Source: Planctomycetota bacterium
GTDB lineage: Bacteria > Planctomycetota > Phycisphaerae > Sedimentisphaerales > Anaerobacaceae
Direction of reading: 5' to 3'
Assembly: GCA_022567055.1 (NCBI GenBank)
Contig: JADFHU010000321.1
Location: forward strand, 1 to 6,639
Length of the DNA stretch: 6,639 bases
Part shown: positions 1-6,639 of the stretch, piece after piece
Layout of the letters: each line of letters starts with the position of its first letter
Position numbering within the stretch: the stretch's first letter is position 1
The notes under the pieces: model-generated
The model's input: only the letters and a program-made list of their open reading frames with translations
Databases searched by the model: none
What the model was told of the DNA's origin: nothing
Program-made: the position numbers and the translations under genes

Positions 1-640
1 GATGGGGTGTGGCTCTGGCATGACCTGTTGGCGTCGCCTAAGAGAGTGGCATGAGGCAGGGGTTTGGCAGAGACTTCATGAACTACTGCTTGCCAAACTA
101 AGGGAAGCTGACCAGATCGACTGGTCACGAGCCATTGTGGATAGCGCATCCATTCGAGCGGTTGGAGGCGGGGGGGGAACAGGGCCTAACCCAACGGACC
201 GGCGCAAACCCGGGAGTAAGCATCACGTGATTACGGACGCTAAAGGAATCCCTCTGGCAGCTATCCTGACCGGGGCCAATCGTCACGATGTGACACAGTT
301 GCTGCCTTTGGTTGAGGCTATTCCCCCAGTTCGTGGCAAGCGAGGACGCCCACGTCGCAGGCCAGACCGCATCCAGGGAGACCGCGCTTATGATTCTGAG
401 CCTCATCGGGGGGCGTTGCGCTTGCTTGGGATTGGGCCAGTCCTTGCCAAGCGCTCCACAGAGCATGGAAGCGGGCTGGGTGTCCATCGATGGGTGGTTG
501 AGAGGACCCTAGCGTGGCTGCACCAGTTCAGACGATTGCGCATTCGCTATGAGCGACGGGCCGACATACATGAAGCCCTCCTTTCTATCGGATGTTCTCT
601 CATCTGCTTTAAACGTCTTAATTCATTCTGTTAGGGGCTC
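1..640 (+). mobile_element. Right-hand part of an IS5-family insertion sequence (IS427/IS1031-like), left end outside the window
   Basis: The left edge carries the catalytic portion of an IS5-family DDE transposase, so the window begins inside an insertion sequence. The transposase stop at 632-634 is followed at once by GGGGCTC (634-640), whose complement begins GAGCCCC. Many IS427/IS1031-group elements begin with GAG and duplicate a TNA target, and here TTA follows at 641-643. I therefore place the right end near 640. This is inference: the left inverted repeat and the other target copy are not in the window, so neither the repeat nor the duplication can be matched. The element lies about 118 bases upstream of the TPR gene, in the same orientation. 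Confidence 0.6.
2..634 (+). CDS. IS5-family DDE transposase, 5'-truncated by the window edge (210 C-terminal residues seen)
   Basis: This is the catalytic part of a transposase that cuts and rejoins the ends of its own insertion sequence. The visible 210 residues open with MGCGSGMTCWRRLREW, a segment that sits inside IS427-type transposases, usually after a Glu. The Met at residue 1 is therefore probably internal and the real start lies to the left. The base before it, G, is compatible with a GAG codon. The likely DDE triad is D47 in IVDSASIRA, D127 in QGDRAYD, and E167 in RWVVERTLAWL, with the IS5-type R-x3-E spacing at R163/E167. Other family marks are GPNPTDRRKPGSKHHVITD (61-79), the basic stretch RGKRGRPRRRPD (111-122), and the C-terminal IRYERRADIHEALL. 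No stop or frameshift interrupts the visible part, so it may be functional. In this group the transposase is often split into two ORFs joined by frameshifting, so an upstream ORF may exist outside the window. A run of eight G at 170-177 lies between the first and second Asp. Confidence 0.9.
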   Translation: MGCGSGMTCWRRLREWHEAGVWQRLHELLLAKLREADQIDWSRAIVDSASIRAVGGGGGTGPNPTDRRKPGSKHHVITDAKGIPLAAILTGANRHDVTQLLPLVEAIPPVRGKRGRPRRRPDRIQGDRAYDSEPHRGALRLLGIGPVLAKRSTEHGSGLGVHRWVVERTLAWLHQFRRLRIRYERRADIHEALLSIGCSLICFKRLNSFC

Positions 641-660
641 TTAGCGATGAGTGAAAGAAT

Positions 661-712
661 AGAGGCCTGCCCATCGTCTTGGATTGCAACTTGATGGGCG
701 TTTTATGCCTTT
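661..712 (+). terminator. Two-part hairpin with a short T run, possible terminator after the transposase
   Basis: GCCCATC (669-675) pairs perfectly with GATGGGC (693-699) across a 17-base loop, and GTTTTA follows directly. A second, outer pairing is possible between AGAGGC (661-666) and GCCTTT (707-712), allowing one G-T pair. The inner stem plus T run resembles a weak intrinsic terminator that would separate transposase transcription from the TPR gene. The T run is only four bases and the loop is long, so it could equally be a leader structure of the TPR mRNA or a chance palindrome. Confidence 0.35.
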
Positions 713-745
713 GTTAGAGAATAGTGAATCTTACAGTCAGGGGCG

Positions 746-751
746 AAGGAG
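746..751 (+). promoter_or_regulatory. Ribosome binding site of the TPR gene
   Basis: AAGGAG lies seven bases before the ATG at 759, a near-ideal Shine-Dalgarno sequence and spacing. An in-frame TAA (756-758) stands directly before the ATG, so the frame cannot open further upstream. Together with the signal peptide that follows, this fixes the start codon. Confidence 0.85.
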
Positions 752-758
752 TTATTAA

Positions 759-3700
759 ATGTGGAAACACGGGCCTTTCTGTGCGAGCTGTTGTTTCCTG
801 TGGCTGATTGCGGTGGGAATCGGTCTATGTCAGGACCAGGAGATCGATGTTCGGGCGAAGCGATACTACACGTTGCTGAGCAAACGCCCCGGAAGTGTGC
901 AACTCTTCGATCGTTTCTATGATGCCTGGTTGGACACCGGCACGCTGGAGGCCTTGGAGCAATATCTCAACAGCCAACTCGCCGCCAACCCCAGTGTCAC
1001 CAATCACCTGGTATTGGCCTCCTATCTTGAGCGCCAGGGGAAACACGTAGAGTCGCTTCGGCTCTATGGCATAGTGGCCGAGCGGGACCCTGAGAATGGA
1101 GAGGTGCTCTACCTCAAGGCCCAGGCCGAGTTGCGCACGCTTGATTTTGACAGCGCCATCTCTGATTTGGAAAGGGCCCGTACACTACAGTTAAGTGGCG
1201 ATCTGTCCGAGAAATGCGCCAAACTCCTGGGCAAGCTCTATGTCCGCACCACACAGAATGACAAGGCCCAAGCCGTCTGGAAGCAGTTGCTGCAAGACAA
1301 CCCACAGGATGAGGACCTCTATGAGGATTTGATCGAATTGCAACTGGCCGAGGGACTCTACCAGGCCGCCGTCGCCACTAGCGATCATCTCCTGGCTATC
1401 ACCAAAGACAGCTACGAAACGGTCATGCGGCGACTTCGCCGGGGTGACATCCTCCAATACAGCGGCAAGAACGAAGAGGCCTTAGACGCTTATGCGGCTT
1501 GTCTGAGCTTGGTAGGCCATGGCACTTGGCTTGAGGATCAGATCACCGCCCAAATCGAACGGGTCTTTCTACGCGAGGACAACCTCTCCGGCCTACGCGA
1601 CTTTTACGCCAAGCTCATTAAAACGGATGCACAGCGGGTGGGATTGAAAAAACGCCTGGCTCGCCTCTTGTTGCAGATGAACCGGCATGAGGAGGCCTTG
1701 ACGCTCTATCAGGAAATCCTCAGCGTAACACCGGGAGACAAGGCCCATCAGCAGGCCTATGTGGCGGCATTGGCACAGGCCCAGCAATTGGGCAAGGCGA
1801 TCGATCTCCTGACCCAAATGAGCACCCAGCACCCCGACGATCGGGAGTTGCTGGTCCAATTGGCGGAGTTGCACCATCAGAACAGGCAAGACGATCAGGC
1901 AGGCGAGGCGCTGCAGACCTTTGTTTCGCAGTCGCAGAAAACCGAGTATCTCTTTCTACGCGCCGGACGGATCCTCGAGCGCTACAAACTCAACGATCAG
2001 GCGGCCCGGGTCTACCAACAACTCACCGAGACCTGGCCCGATAGTCTGAGTGCCAAGGAGGCCTACGCCCAATTCCTCTTTCGCATCGAGAAGCAAGAAG
2101 AGGCCTTGGCACTGTGGCGGGAGATCGCCCACTCGGGGGACGTTGCAATGCTGGTCCGGGCGGCCCAGGCAGTCAGCCGGCGTGAGCAAAGAGAACTGGC
2201 CTTGCAGTGGCTCGAGTCCCAGTATGACGACTACTCCGATGACGTGACCTATCTGGCGACCCTCTGTCAGACCGGCCTGCGCCTGAAGCACTACGACAGG
2301 ACCCTGACTTGGGCGCGCCGTCAGTTGGAGATCGCCGAGCGTTTTTCCCAGATCAGAACGGCAGTCGCCCAGGTAGTCGCCGTCGCCAAGCGCGGCAACC
2401 AGACAGCCACGCTGATCGATGAGCTGGCCACCAGAAAGGCTCGCTCTATTCAGCAGGTTTGTCTGTTGTCGGAACTCTATGACTCGGTGTTCATGAGCAC
2501 CGAAGCGGATGTCCTCCTGGACCAAGTGAGCGAGCCGCATCGGGAAACGGCACTCAAACAACAGATTCGCCTCTGTCGCCTGCGGCGGGACTGGTCCCTA
2601 GCCGCCGAAAAAACCCAAGCGCTGCTGGCTCAGACCGGCGGCCGCGATTCTCTCTATGTCCGTGAGCTGGTCGAACTCTACCGCAAGGCCAACGACCCCG
2701 AGAAAGCCCTGGCCTGGATCCCGACCTGGAAGAGGAATTCGCCGGGCAATGCCCAGGCCTGGTTGACGGAGTCGCTATTGCTCGCCGATTTGGGCCGAGA
2801 AAGCGACGCCGTTGGCGTACTGCGCCGGGCCGATCAGGAGTTTGAGGGACGCGCGGAGATCCTCTCGCGTCTGGCCACGCTCTATACCCGTGCCAATCGC
2901 TCCGGCGATGCCCGACGCATCTACTGGCGTCTCTATGAGAATGCCGGCGAGATGAGCGACAAGATTCGCTGGATACGAGACATGGGCTATGCCGCCCAGG
3001 CGGATGGGTCGCGTGAGACCGTGATAGAGAAACTGAAGGAACGCAAGCGCGACAACCCCTCCTCCATCGTACCCTGTCTGGCCCTGGCGGAGATGTATCG
3101 CCAGACGGATCAGTACGAGGAACGTCGCCAGGCCCTATTCGAAGCGACCCGCATTCAATCGAAAGACCTGGGCCTCCTCTACGAAATTGCCCGCATCGAA
3201 GAGCAGGAGGGAGACTGGGAGCAGGCGCTGGAAACCCTGACACGGGCCCTCCCTCTCGACAACACGCAGAAGACACGCCAGAAGATGGCCAAAATCCACA
3301 TTCAGTATGGCGACGAAGAAGCGGGCTACCGCCTGCTCTTCGACCTGGCCGGGGGCGCGGCCATGACGCCCCGTGACGCCGCGGCGATAGCCGATGCCAT
3401 GGCGTCCGGCCAGAACTGGTCCATGGTGATCAGTTTCCTGGAAGGCGTCCTGGATCAACACCCTTCGGACTACAAACTCCACTATCTCCATGCCGTGGCC
3501 CTGGAAGAGGATGGGCGAGACACGCAGGCCCTGGAGGCCTTTCTTGCGCTGCTGTCCATGACCGAAGAGATTCCCGGCAACACCGAAAAACCCATCCCCT
3601 CGCCCTGGGCACAGTCGGGCTTCAGTCTGACGGAGTTGCTGCCGGCGGAGGCCATGGAACTGATGGAGACGCAGTATCTCCATCACCGTGTGTTTCAATA

Positions 3701-6639
3701 CCGACAGACCGGGCGACGCGTGTCGTACGTAATGACCGGTCGCCCGGGAACGGGGACCACCGTCCCGCTGCCGCCGACCATCGATGACCTCTCCGGCTTC
3801 TCAGTGTGTCACATCCTGGCGTTGGGCAACCTCATGGATGAGCAAGAGCAGAGCCGTGTTCAGTCGAGTCTGGAACTGGCAGGCGTCAGCAACCCGCAGG
3901 TCCTCATGGCTCTAAGTGCGGCGGGCCTGCAGAATCTCTACCAATCCATCGACACGATAGCGGCGGACTACCCCAGCAACGAAGCGGTCCAGGCCGTGTG
4001 GATGATCCACCGCATGAGTGTTCCGGGGACCGACGAAGAACGGTACAAAGGCGTCTTCACGCTATTCGCGGAGGATCGGCCCCGCTTGGCCTACCTGGCG
4101 GGACTCCACTATGGAGCCATTGAGGGATCCGATCCCAATGTCCTGAAGAGATCCCTAGAGGTGCTGGATCTGGTTTCCGATCCGGGCATCTATGAACTGC
4201 TCGGCGTGACATCCGTCTTGCAGGGGCCCACGACAAGCGCCGGGTTATCACCCGAGATTCGTGCAGTTCTGAGTGAGAAACTGCTGAGCTGGTATCCTGC
4301 GGTGAAAGCCAAGGGCAATTACCGTCAGTTCCTGTTTCCCCGCGTCGCTGCCAGTCTGGCCCAGAATGAGGACCTCACCGAATTCGTGCAGTTCCTGGAC
4401 GAGGAGGTTCGGAGCGATCCGATGGGTTCCAATCTAGCCAGGCAGGCCATGTCCTTCGGGCGCTCCTCTAGCAATGCCTTGATCAAGCCGCTGCCCTTTC
4501 CCCCACAACAACTGCCCAAGTTTCCGGCCGGCGTGCTGCAACTGGTCTTTCCCGGGCAACGCAATCCCTATCTGCCCAATCCCGAGGGCCTGGGGCTCGA
4601 CCCCGAACGCCTCCTCAAGCACATCGACACGGCAATGGACCCCACGCTCAGAATCGTGATGCTCTTGGCCGCCGGCGAATTAAAGAGGGCAAAGGAACGA
4701 CTCGATGCGCTGGTGGCGGCGGAGTCACCCTCACTGACGGCCTTCGTCTTGTCCGCGACTGTGGCCACGGAGCTGGAAGACCCTCAAACGGCGCTGGCAC
4801 TACTGGAAAAGGCCCGTTTCCTACCCATGGACTCCAATCACCGGCGGACCCTGGATGCGGCCATCGTGGCCTACGCGATCGAGCTGGATCCCAACGAGTC
4901 TACAACGGAGGTGAGTGTGGGCCAAAAGGCGGCCCTGCGCCTACGTCGCAATCGCATGTCCCAGGACCAGCGGACCGAATTGGCAGAGGCGATGGAGACC
5001 CTGGGCTTGACCCAGGAAGCCGCCAAACTGGCCAAACAGCCGGCCCCTGCTGTGTCCGCTCGCCGCAGCCCAACTATGGTCATGCGCGGCAACCCCCGCG
5101 GCGCTCCCCATCAGCGTATCCAGGAACTGTTTGAAAAAGGCAAGAGCGATGCGGCCCTGCGTCTGATTCTCACCGATCTCCGCAACCTGGCCCTCAGCAG
5201 CCTCTATCCGCAGCAACAGAACTATATCTTCGGGGGCCAGACGGACCCGGAGGCGTTGGTGGGACTCATCAGCGTTCACAAGGCCATGGATGCCTTCATG
5301 TCGCTGGCCGATCCCGGTGACACCAACAGTGTCCGTAAACTCAATCAGTTCGCACGCATCTGCGAGATGTTGGACAGACGGCAGCAGGCCCGGGAGGTCT
5401 ACGAAATGGTCCTCTCCAAACGGCCCAAGGATGTGACGGCCCGGGTGCAACTGGCCCTATTGCTCGGAGCCGAGGATCCCCAGGCCGGCGCCGCCCAGTT
5501 GGGATTGCTGGACCAGCGTAGCATGGACCAGGTGGCCCCTACCCTGGCCAATCTGGTTCAGGGTCGGTATCGACGAGAGGGGACCAAAGAGGCCCTGGAC
5601 ATTGTGGAAATCTTGGCTGCTCACGTCAAATCCATTGAGGATCCCAATCGCACCTCCTTGCAGTGGGTGACCACAGCCCTGGAGACCATTGAGCAGCCTT
5701 GCTATTCCCGAAATCTCCAGCTAGGTCACCTCTTTCAAACTCAATCGGAAAACAGTCGCTACGACAAAGAGATGGACGAACGACGCCGCGCGATTCACAA
5801 CAATCTCTGCCGGACCATGTTGCACATCCCCCAACTGTCCGTCCAGGGCTTCGCCCGTCTGGCCGCGGAGGCCAAGGCCCGCCAGGCGATCACCGATGAG
5901 TTTCCCACACTGGCCAAAGAGGCCCTGCTACGGGCGCGGCCCTATCGCGGGCGCGCCGCCCAAGGCTTCCGACAGACGTTCTTCTACTCCTCATCCTCCA
6001 GCAACCAGCCGGGTAGACCGGTAGACCCGATCGCGTTTCTCCTGCGGGACAGTTTGGAGCAGGAAAACTTCGAGACCTTCGTGCCCCAGTTTGCAGCGAG
6101 ACTGCGGCAGAATAGCCAGCAAGATCAGGCGACGCAGCTCGAACAGATGGCCGCCCTCTACACCGTGCCCGCGGATGAGTTCTTGGAGGCTGCGCAGGGG
6201 CTGTTGGAAGCCGTGCCCAAGTCGAACAGAGCGGCGGATTCGATGTTGAGCGGTGAGGATGTCCTGGTCTGGGTCGTCGATGCCCATGCCCAGCGGGACT
6301 TGAGCGTTGATGTGGTGACCTTTCTATTGGATCAGATTGAGAGAGGTTTGAAACCGAACCCGAGGCAGCCACGGTCGGCACCGCAGTGGCACATTCAGCA
6401 CTGCCTGACACGGCTTGCCGAACAGGACGGCGCGGCCACCGAGCGTTTCCTGGAGGCGATTATCACCCTGTATATCGGACCCAGAGGTCAGCGAGCGCGG
6501 CTTATTGAGCAACACTATGACCGTCGCCGCATGTCGTCGAATACCCCCAACGAGCGCATTCATCAATGCTTCCAATTACTACGAGGCGTGGCCAAGAACA
6601 GGGACCTGTTTTTCTTGATGGTCGGCTACGGCGAGGAGG
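759..6639 (+). CDS. Giant exported tetratricopeptide-repeat protein, 3' end beyond the window (1960 residues seen)
   Basis: The frame is open without interruption for 1960 codons and has no stop before the edge, so the protein is at least about 220 kDa. Residues 1-24 form a signal peptide: Lys3/His4, then a hydrophobic core (about 12-23, FLWLIAVGIGL) ending at Cys24. Signal peptidase I could cut after Cys24; IGLC is only a poor lipobox because of Leu at -1. The protein probably acts in the periplasm or at the cell surface. About ten TPR units cover residues 83-461, for example RHEEALTLYQEILSVTPGD (309-327) and KQEEALALWREI (445-456). Residues 462-633 are helical and TPR-like but degenerate. 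Clear units return at 634-937, for example GDWEQALETLTRALPLD (818-834). Later only scattered units are seen, the best at 1527-1558 (RRQQAREVYEMVLSKRPKD). Linkers rich in Pro or Ser occur at about 938-1010, 1244-1282, 1425-1450 and 1741-1757. TPR arrays are protein-binding scaffolds; no catalytic motif or transmembrane segment beyond the signal was seen. The N-terminal segment LSKRPGSVQLFDRFYDAWL (40-58) resembles, from memory, large TPR proteins of planctomycetes and relatives. Partner and function are unknown. Confidence 0.93.
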   Translation, partial: MWKHGPFCASCCFLWLIAVGIGLCQDQEIDVRAKRYYTLLSKRPGSVQLFDRFYDAWLDTGTLEALEQYLNSQLAANPSVTNHLVLASYLERQGKHVESLRLYGIVAERDPENGEVLYLKAQAELRTLDFDSAISDLERARTLQLSGDLSEKCAKLLGKLYVRTTQNDKAQAVWKQLLQDNPQDEDLYEDLIELQLAEGLYQAAVATSDHLLAITKDSYETVMRRLRRGDILQYSGKNEEALDAYAACLSLVGHGTWLEDQITAQIERVFLREDNLSGLRDFYAKLIKTDAQRVGLKKRLARLLLQMNRHEEALTLYQEILSVTPGDKAHQQAYVAALAQAQQLGKAIDLLTQMSTQHPDDRELLVQLAELHHQNRQDDQAGEALQTFVSQSQKTEYLFLRAGRILERYKLNDQAARVYQQLTETWPDSLSAKEAYAQFLFRIEKQEEALALWREIAHSGDVAMLVRAAQAVSRREQRELALQWLESQYDDYSDDVTYLATLCQTGLRLKHYDRTLTWARRQLEIAERFSQIRTAVAQVVAVAKRGNQTATLIDELATRKARSIQQVCLLSELYDSVFMSTEADVLLDQVSEPHRETALKQQIRLCRLRRDWSLAAEKTQALLAQTGGRDSLYVRELVELYRKANDPEKALAWIPTWKRNSPGNAQAWLTESLLLADLGRESDAVGVLRRADQEFEGRAEILSRLATLYTRANRSGDARRIYWRLYENAGEMSDKIRWIRDMGYAAQADGSRETVIEKLKERKRDNPSSIVPCLALAEMYRQTDQYEERRQALFEATRIQSKDLGLLYEIARIEEQEGDWEQALETLTRALPLDNTQKTRQKMAKIHIQYGDEEAGYRLLFDLAGGAAMTPRDAAAIADAMASGQNWSMVISFLEGVLDQHPSDYKLHYLHAVALEEDGRDTQALEAFLALLSMTEEIPGNTEKPIPSPWAQSGFSLTELLPAEAMELMETQYLHHRVFQYRQTGRRVSYVMTGRPGTGTTVPLPPTIDDLSGFSVCHILALGNLMDEQEQSRVQSSLELAGVSNPQVLMALSAAGLQNLYQSIDTIAADYPSNEAVQAVWMIHRMSVPGTDEERYKGVFTLFAEDRPRLAYLAGLHYGAIEGSDPNVLKRSLEVLDLVSDPGIYELLGVTSVLQGPTTSAGLSPEIRAVLSEKLLSWYPAVKAKGNYRQFLFPRVAASLAQNEDLTEFVQFLDEEVRSDPMGSNLARQAMSFGRSSSNALIKPLPFPPQQLPKFPAGVLQLVFPGQRNPYLPNPEGLGLDPERLLKHIDTAMDPTLRIVMLLAAGELKRAKERLDALVAAESPSLTAFVLSATVATELEDPQTALALLEKARFLPMDSNHRRTLDAAIVAYAIELDPNESTTEVSVGQKAALRLRRNRMSQDQRTELAEAMETLGLTQEAAKLAKQPAPAVSARRSPTMVMRGNPRGAPHQRIQELFEKGKSDAALRLILTDLRNLALSSLYPQQQNYIFGGQTDPEALVGLISVHKAMDAFMSLADPGDTNSVRKLNQFARICEMLDRRQQAREVYEMVLSKRPKDVTARVQLALLLGAEDPQAGAAQLGLLDQRSMDQVAPTLANLVQGRYRREGTKEALDIVEILAAHVKSIEDPNRTSLQWVTTALETIEQPCYSRNLQLGHLFQTQSENSRYDKEMDERRRAIHNNLCRTMLHIPQLSVQGFARLAAEAKARQAITDEFPTLAKEALLRARPYRGRAAQGFRQTFFYSSSSSNQPGRPVDPIAFLLRDSLEQENFETFVPQFAARLRQNSQQDQATQLEQMAALYTVPADEFLEAAQGLLEAVPKSNRAADSMLSGEDVLVWVVDAHAQRDLSVDVVTFLLDQIERGLKPNPRQPRSAPQWHIQHCLTRLAEQDGAATERFLEAIITLYIGPRGQRARLIEQHYDRRRMSSNTPNERIHQCFQLLRGVAKNRDLFFLMVGYGEE

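Larger units (their letters stand above)
641..758. other. Intergenic spacer between the insertion sequence and the TPR gene
   Basis: This short spacer is visibly more AT-rich than the genes on either side. It contains a hairpin (661-712) and the ribosome binding site of the TPR gene. The only small frame starting with ATG, at 647, ends after 15 codons and has no coding character. No convincing sigma-70 promoter was found. The native promoter of the TPR gene may be weak, of another type, or displaced to the far side of the insertion sequence. Confidence 0.6.

Noticed and set aside
125..487. Minus-strand frame opposite the transposase
   Set aside because: The plus strand here encodes all three catalytic residues of an IS5 transposase; the reverse frame is its shadow.
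647..694. Small ATG frame in the spacer (15 codons)
   Set aside because: It has no ribosome binding site, no recognisable product, and overlaps the hairpin.
691..720. Possible sigma-70 promoter, TTGATG (691-696) and TAGAGA (715-720)
   Set aside because: The -35 matches four of six consensus bases and the -10 only three of six, and the -35 overlaps the hairpin stem. This is too weak to list as a feature.
1005..3569. TPR coding region as a DNA tandem repeat
   Set aside because: The repetition is visible only at the protein level. The units differ strongly in nucleotide sequence, so it is not a DNA repeat array.
1956..3698. Long minus-strand open frames of about 190-240 codons (1956-2561, 2554-3276, 3135-3698) opposite the TPR gene
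   Set aside because: They overlap a plus-strand frame with clear TPR content, lack recognisable protein features, and have the Arg/Pro/Ser-rich or shadow composition expected from the complement of a GC-rich gene. I see no reason to call them genes.
3738..3761. P-loop-like string GRPGTGTT (residues 994-1001) in the TPR protein
   Set aside because: A Walker A motif needs GK[ST] after the glycines. There is no Lys here, no Walker B partner was found, and the protein is exported, where ATP binding is not expected.
4941..6411. Further minus-strand frames (4941-5450, 5890-6411, 5991-6287) opposite the TPR gene
   Set aside because: They are antisense shadows of the same continuous plus-strand frame, two of them overlapping each other, with no family resemblance.

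Overview
The window holds two things on the plus strand: the 3' part of an IS5-family insertion sequence at the left edge, and one very long gene that fills nearly all the rest and runs off the right edge. The base composition is moderately GC-rich. The long gene has a clear Shine-Dalgarno site and a signal peptide, which points to a bacterium that exports large proteins. Very large exported TPR proteins opening with a 'KRP...FDR-Y' segment are, from memory, typical of Planctomycetota, Verrucomicrobiota and Lentisphaerota. The organism assignment is an inference only.

Layout: positions 1-640 are the end of an insertion sequence carrying the catalytic part of a DDE transposase (stop codon at 632-634) and a probable right inverted-repeat end at about 640, followed by a TTA that could be the target duplication. 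Positions 641-758 are a short, more AT-rich intergenic spacer with a hairpin (661-712) and the ribosome binding site (746-751) of the next gene. From 759 to the right edge there is one uninterrupted reading frame of 1960 codons. I translated it in full and found no stop or frameshift. It encodes an exported tetratricopeptide-repeat (TPR) protein of at least about 220 kDa, with recognisable TPR blocks at residues 83-461 and 634-937. About 1000 further residues look like a helical solenoid, mostly without clear TPR consensus, broken by proline- or serine-rich linkers. The stop codon and true C-terminus lie outside the window.

The two genes do not obviously work together. The insertion sequence simply lies next to the TPR gene and points the same way, so its transcription could reach that gene unless the hairpin stops it. 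I see no RNA genes, CRISPR array, toxin-antitoxin pair or defence system. The one unusual object is the giant exported TPR protein, whose partner and function cannot be read from this sequence.
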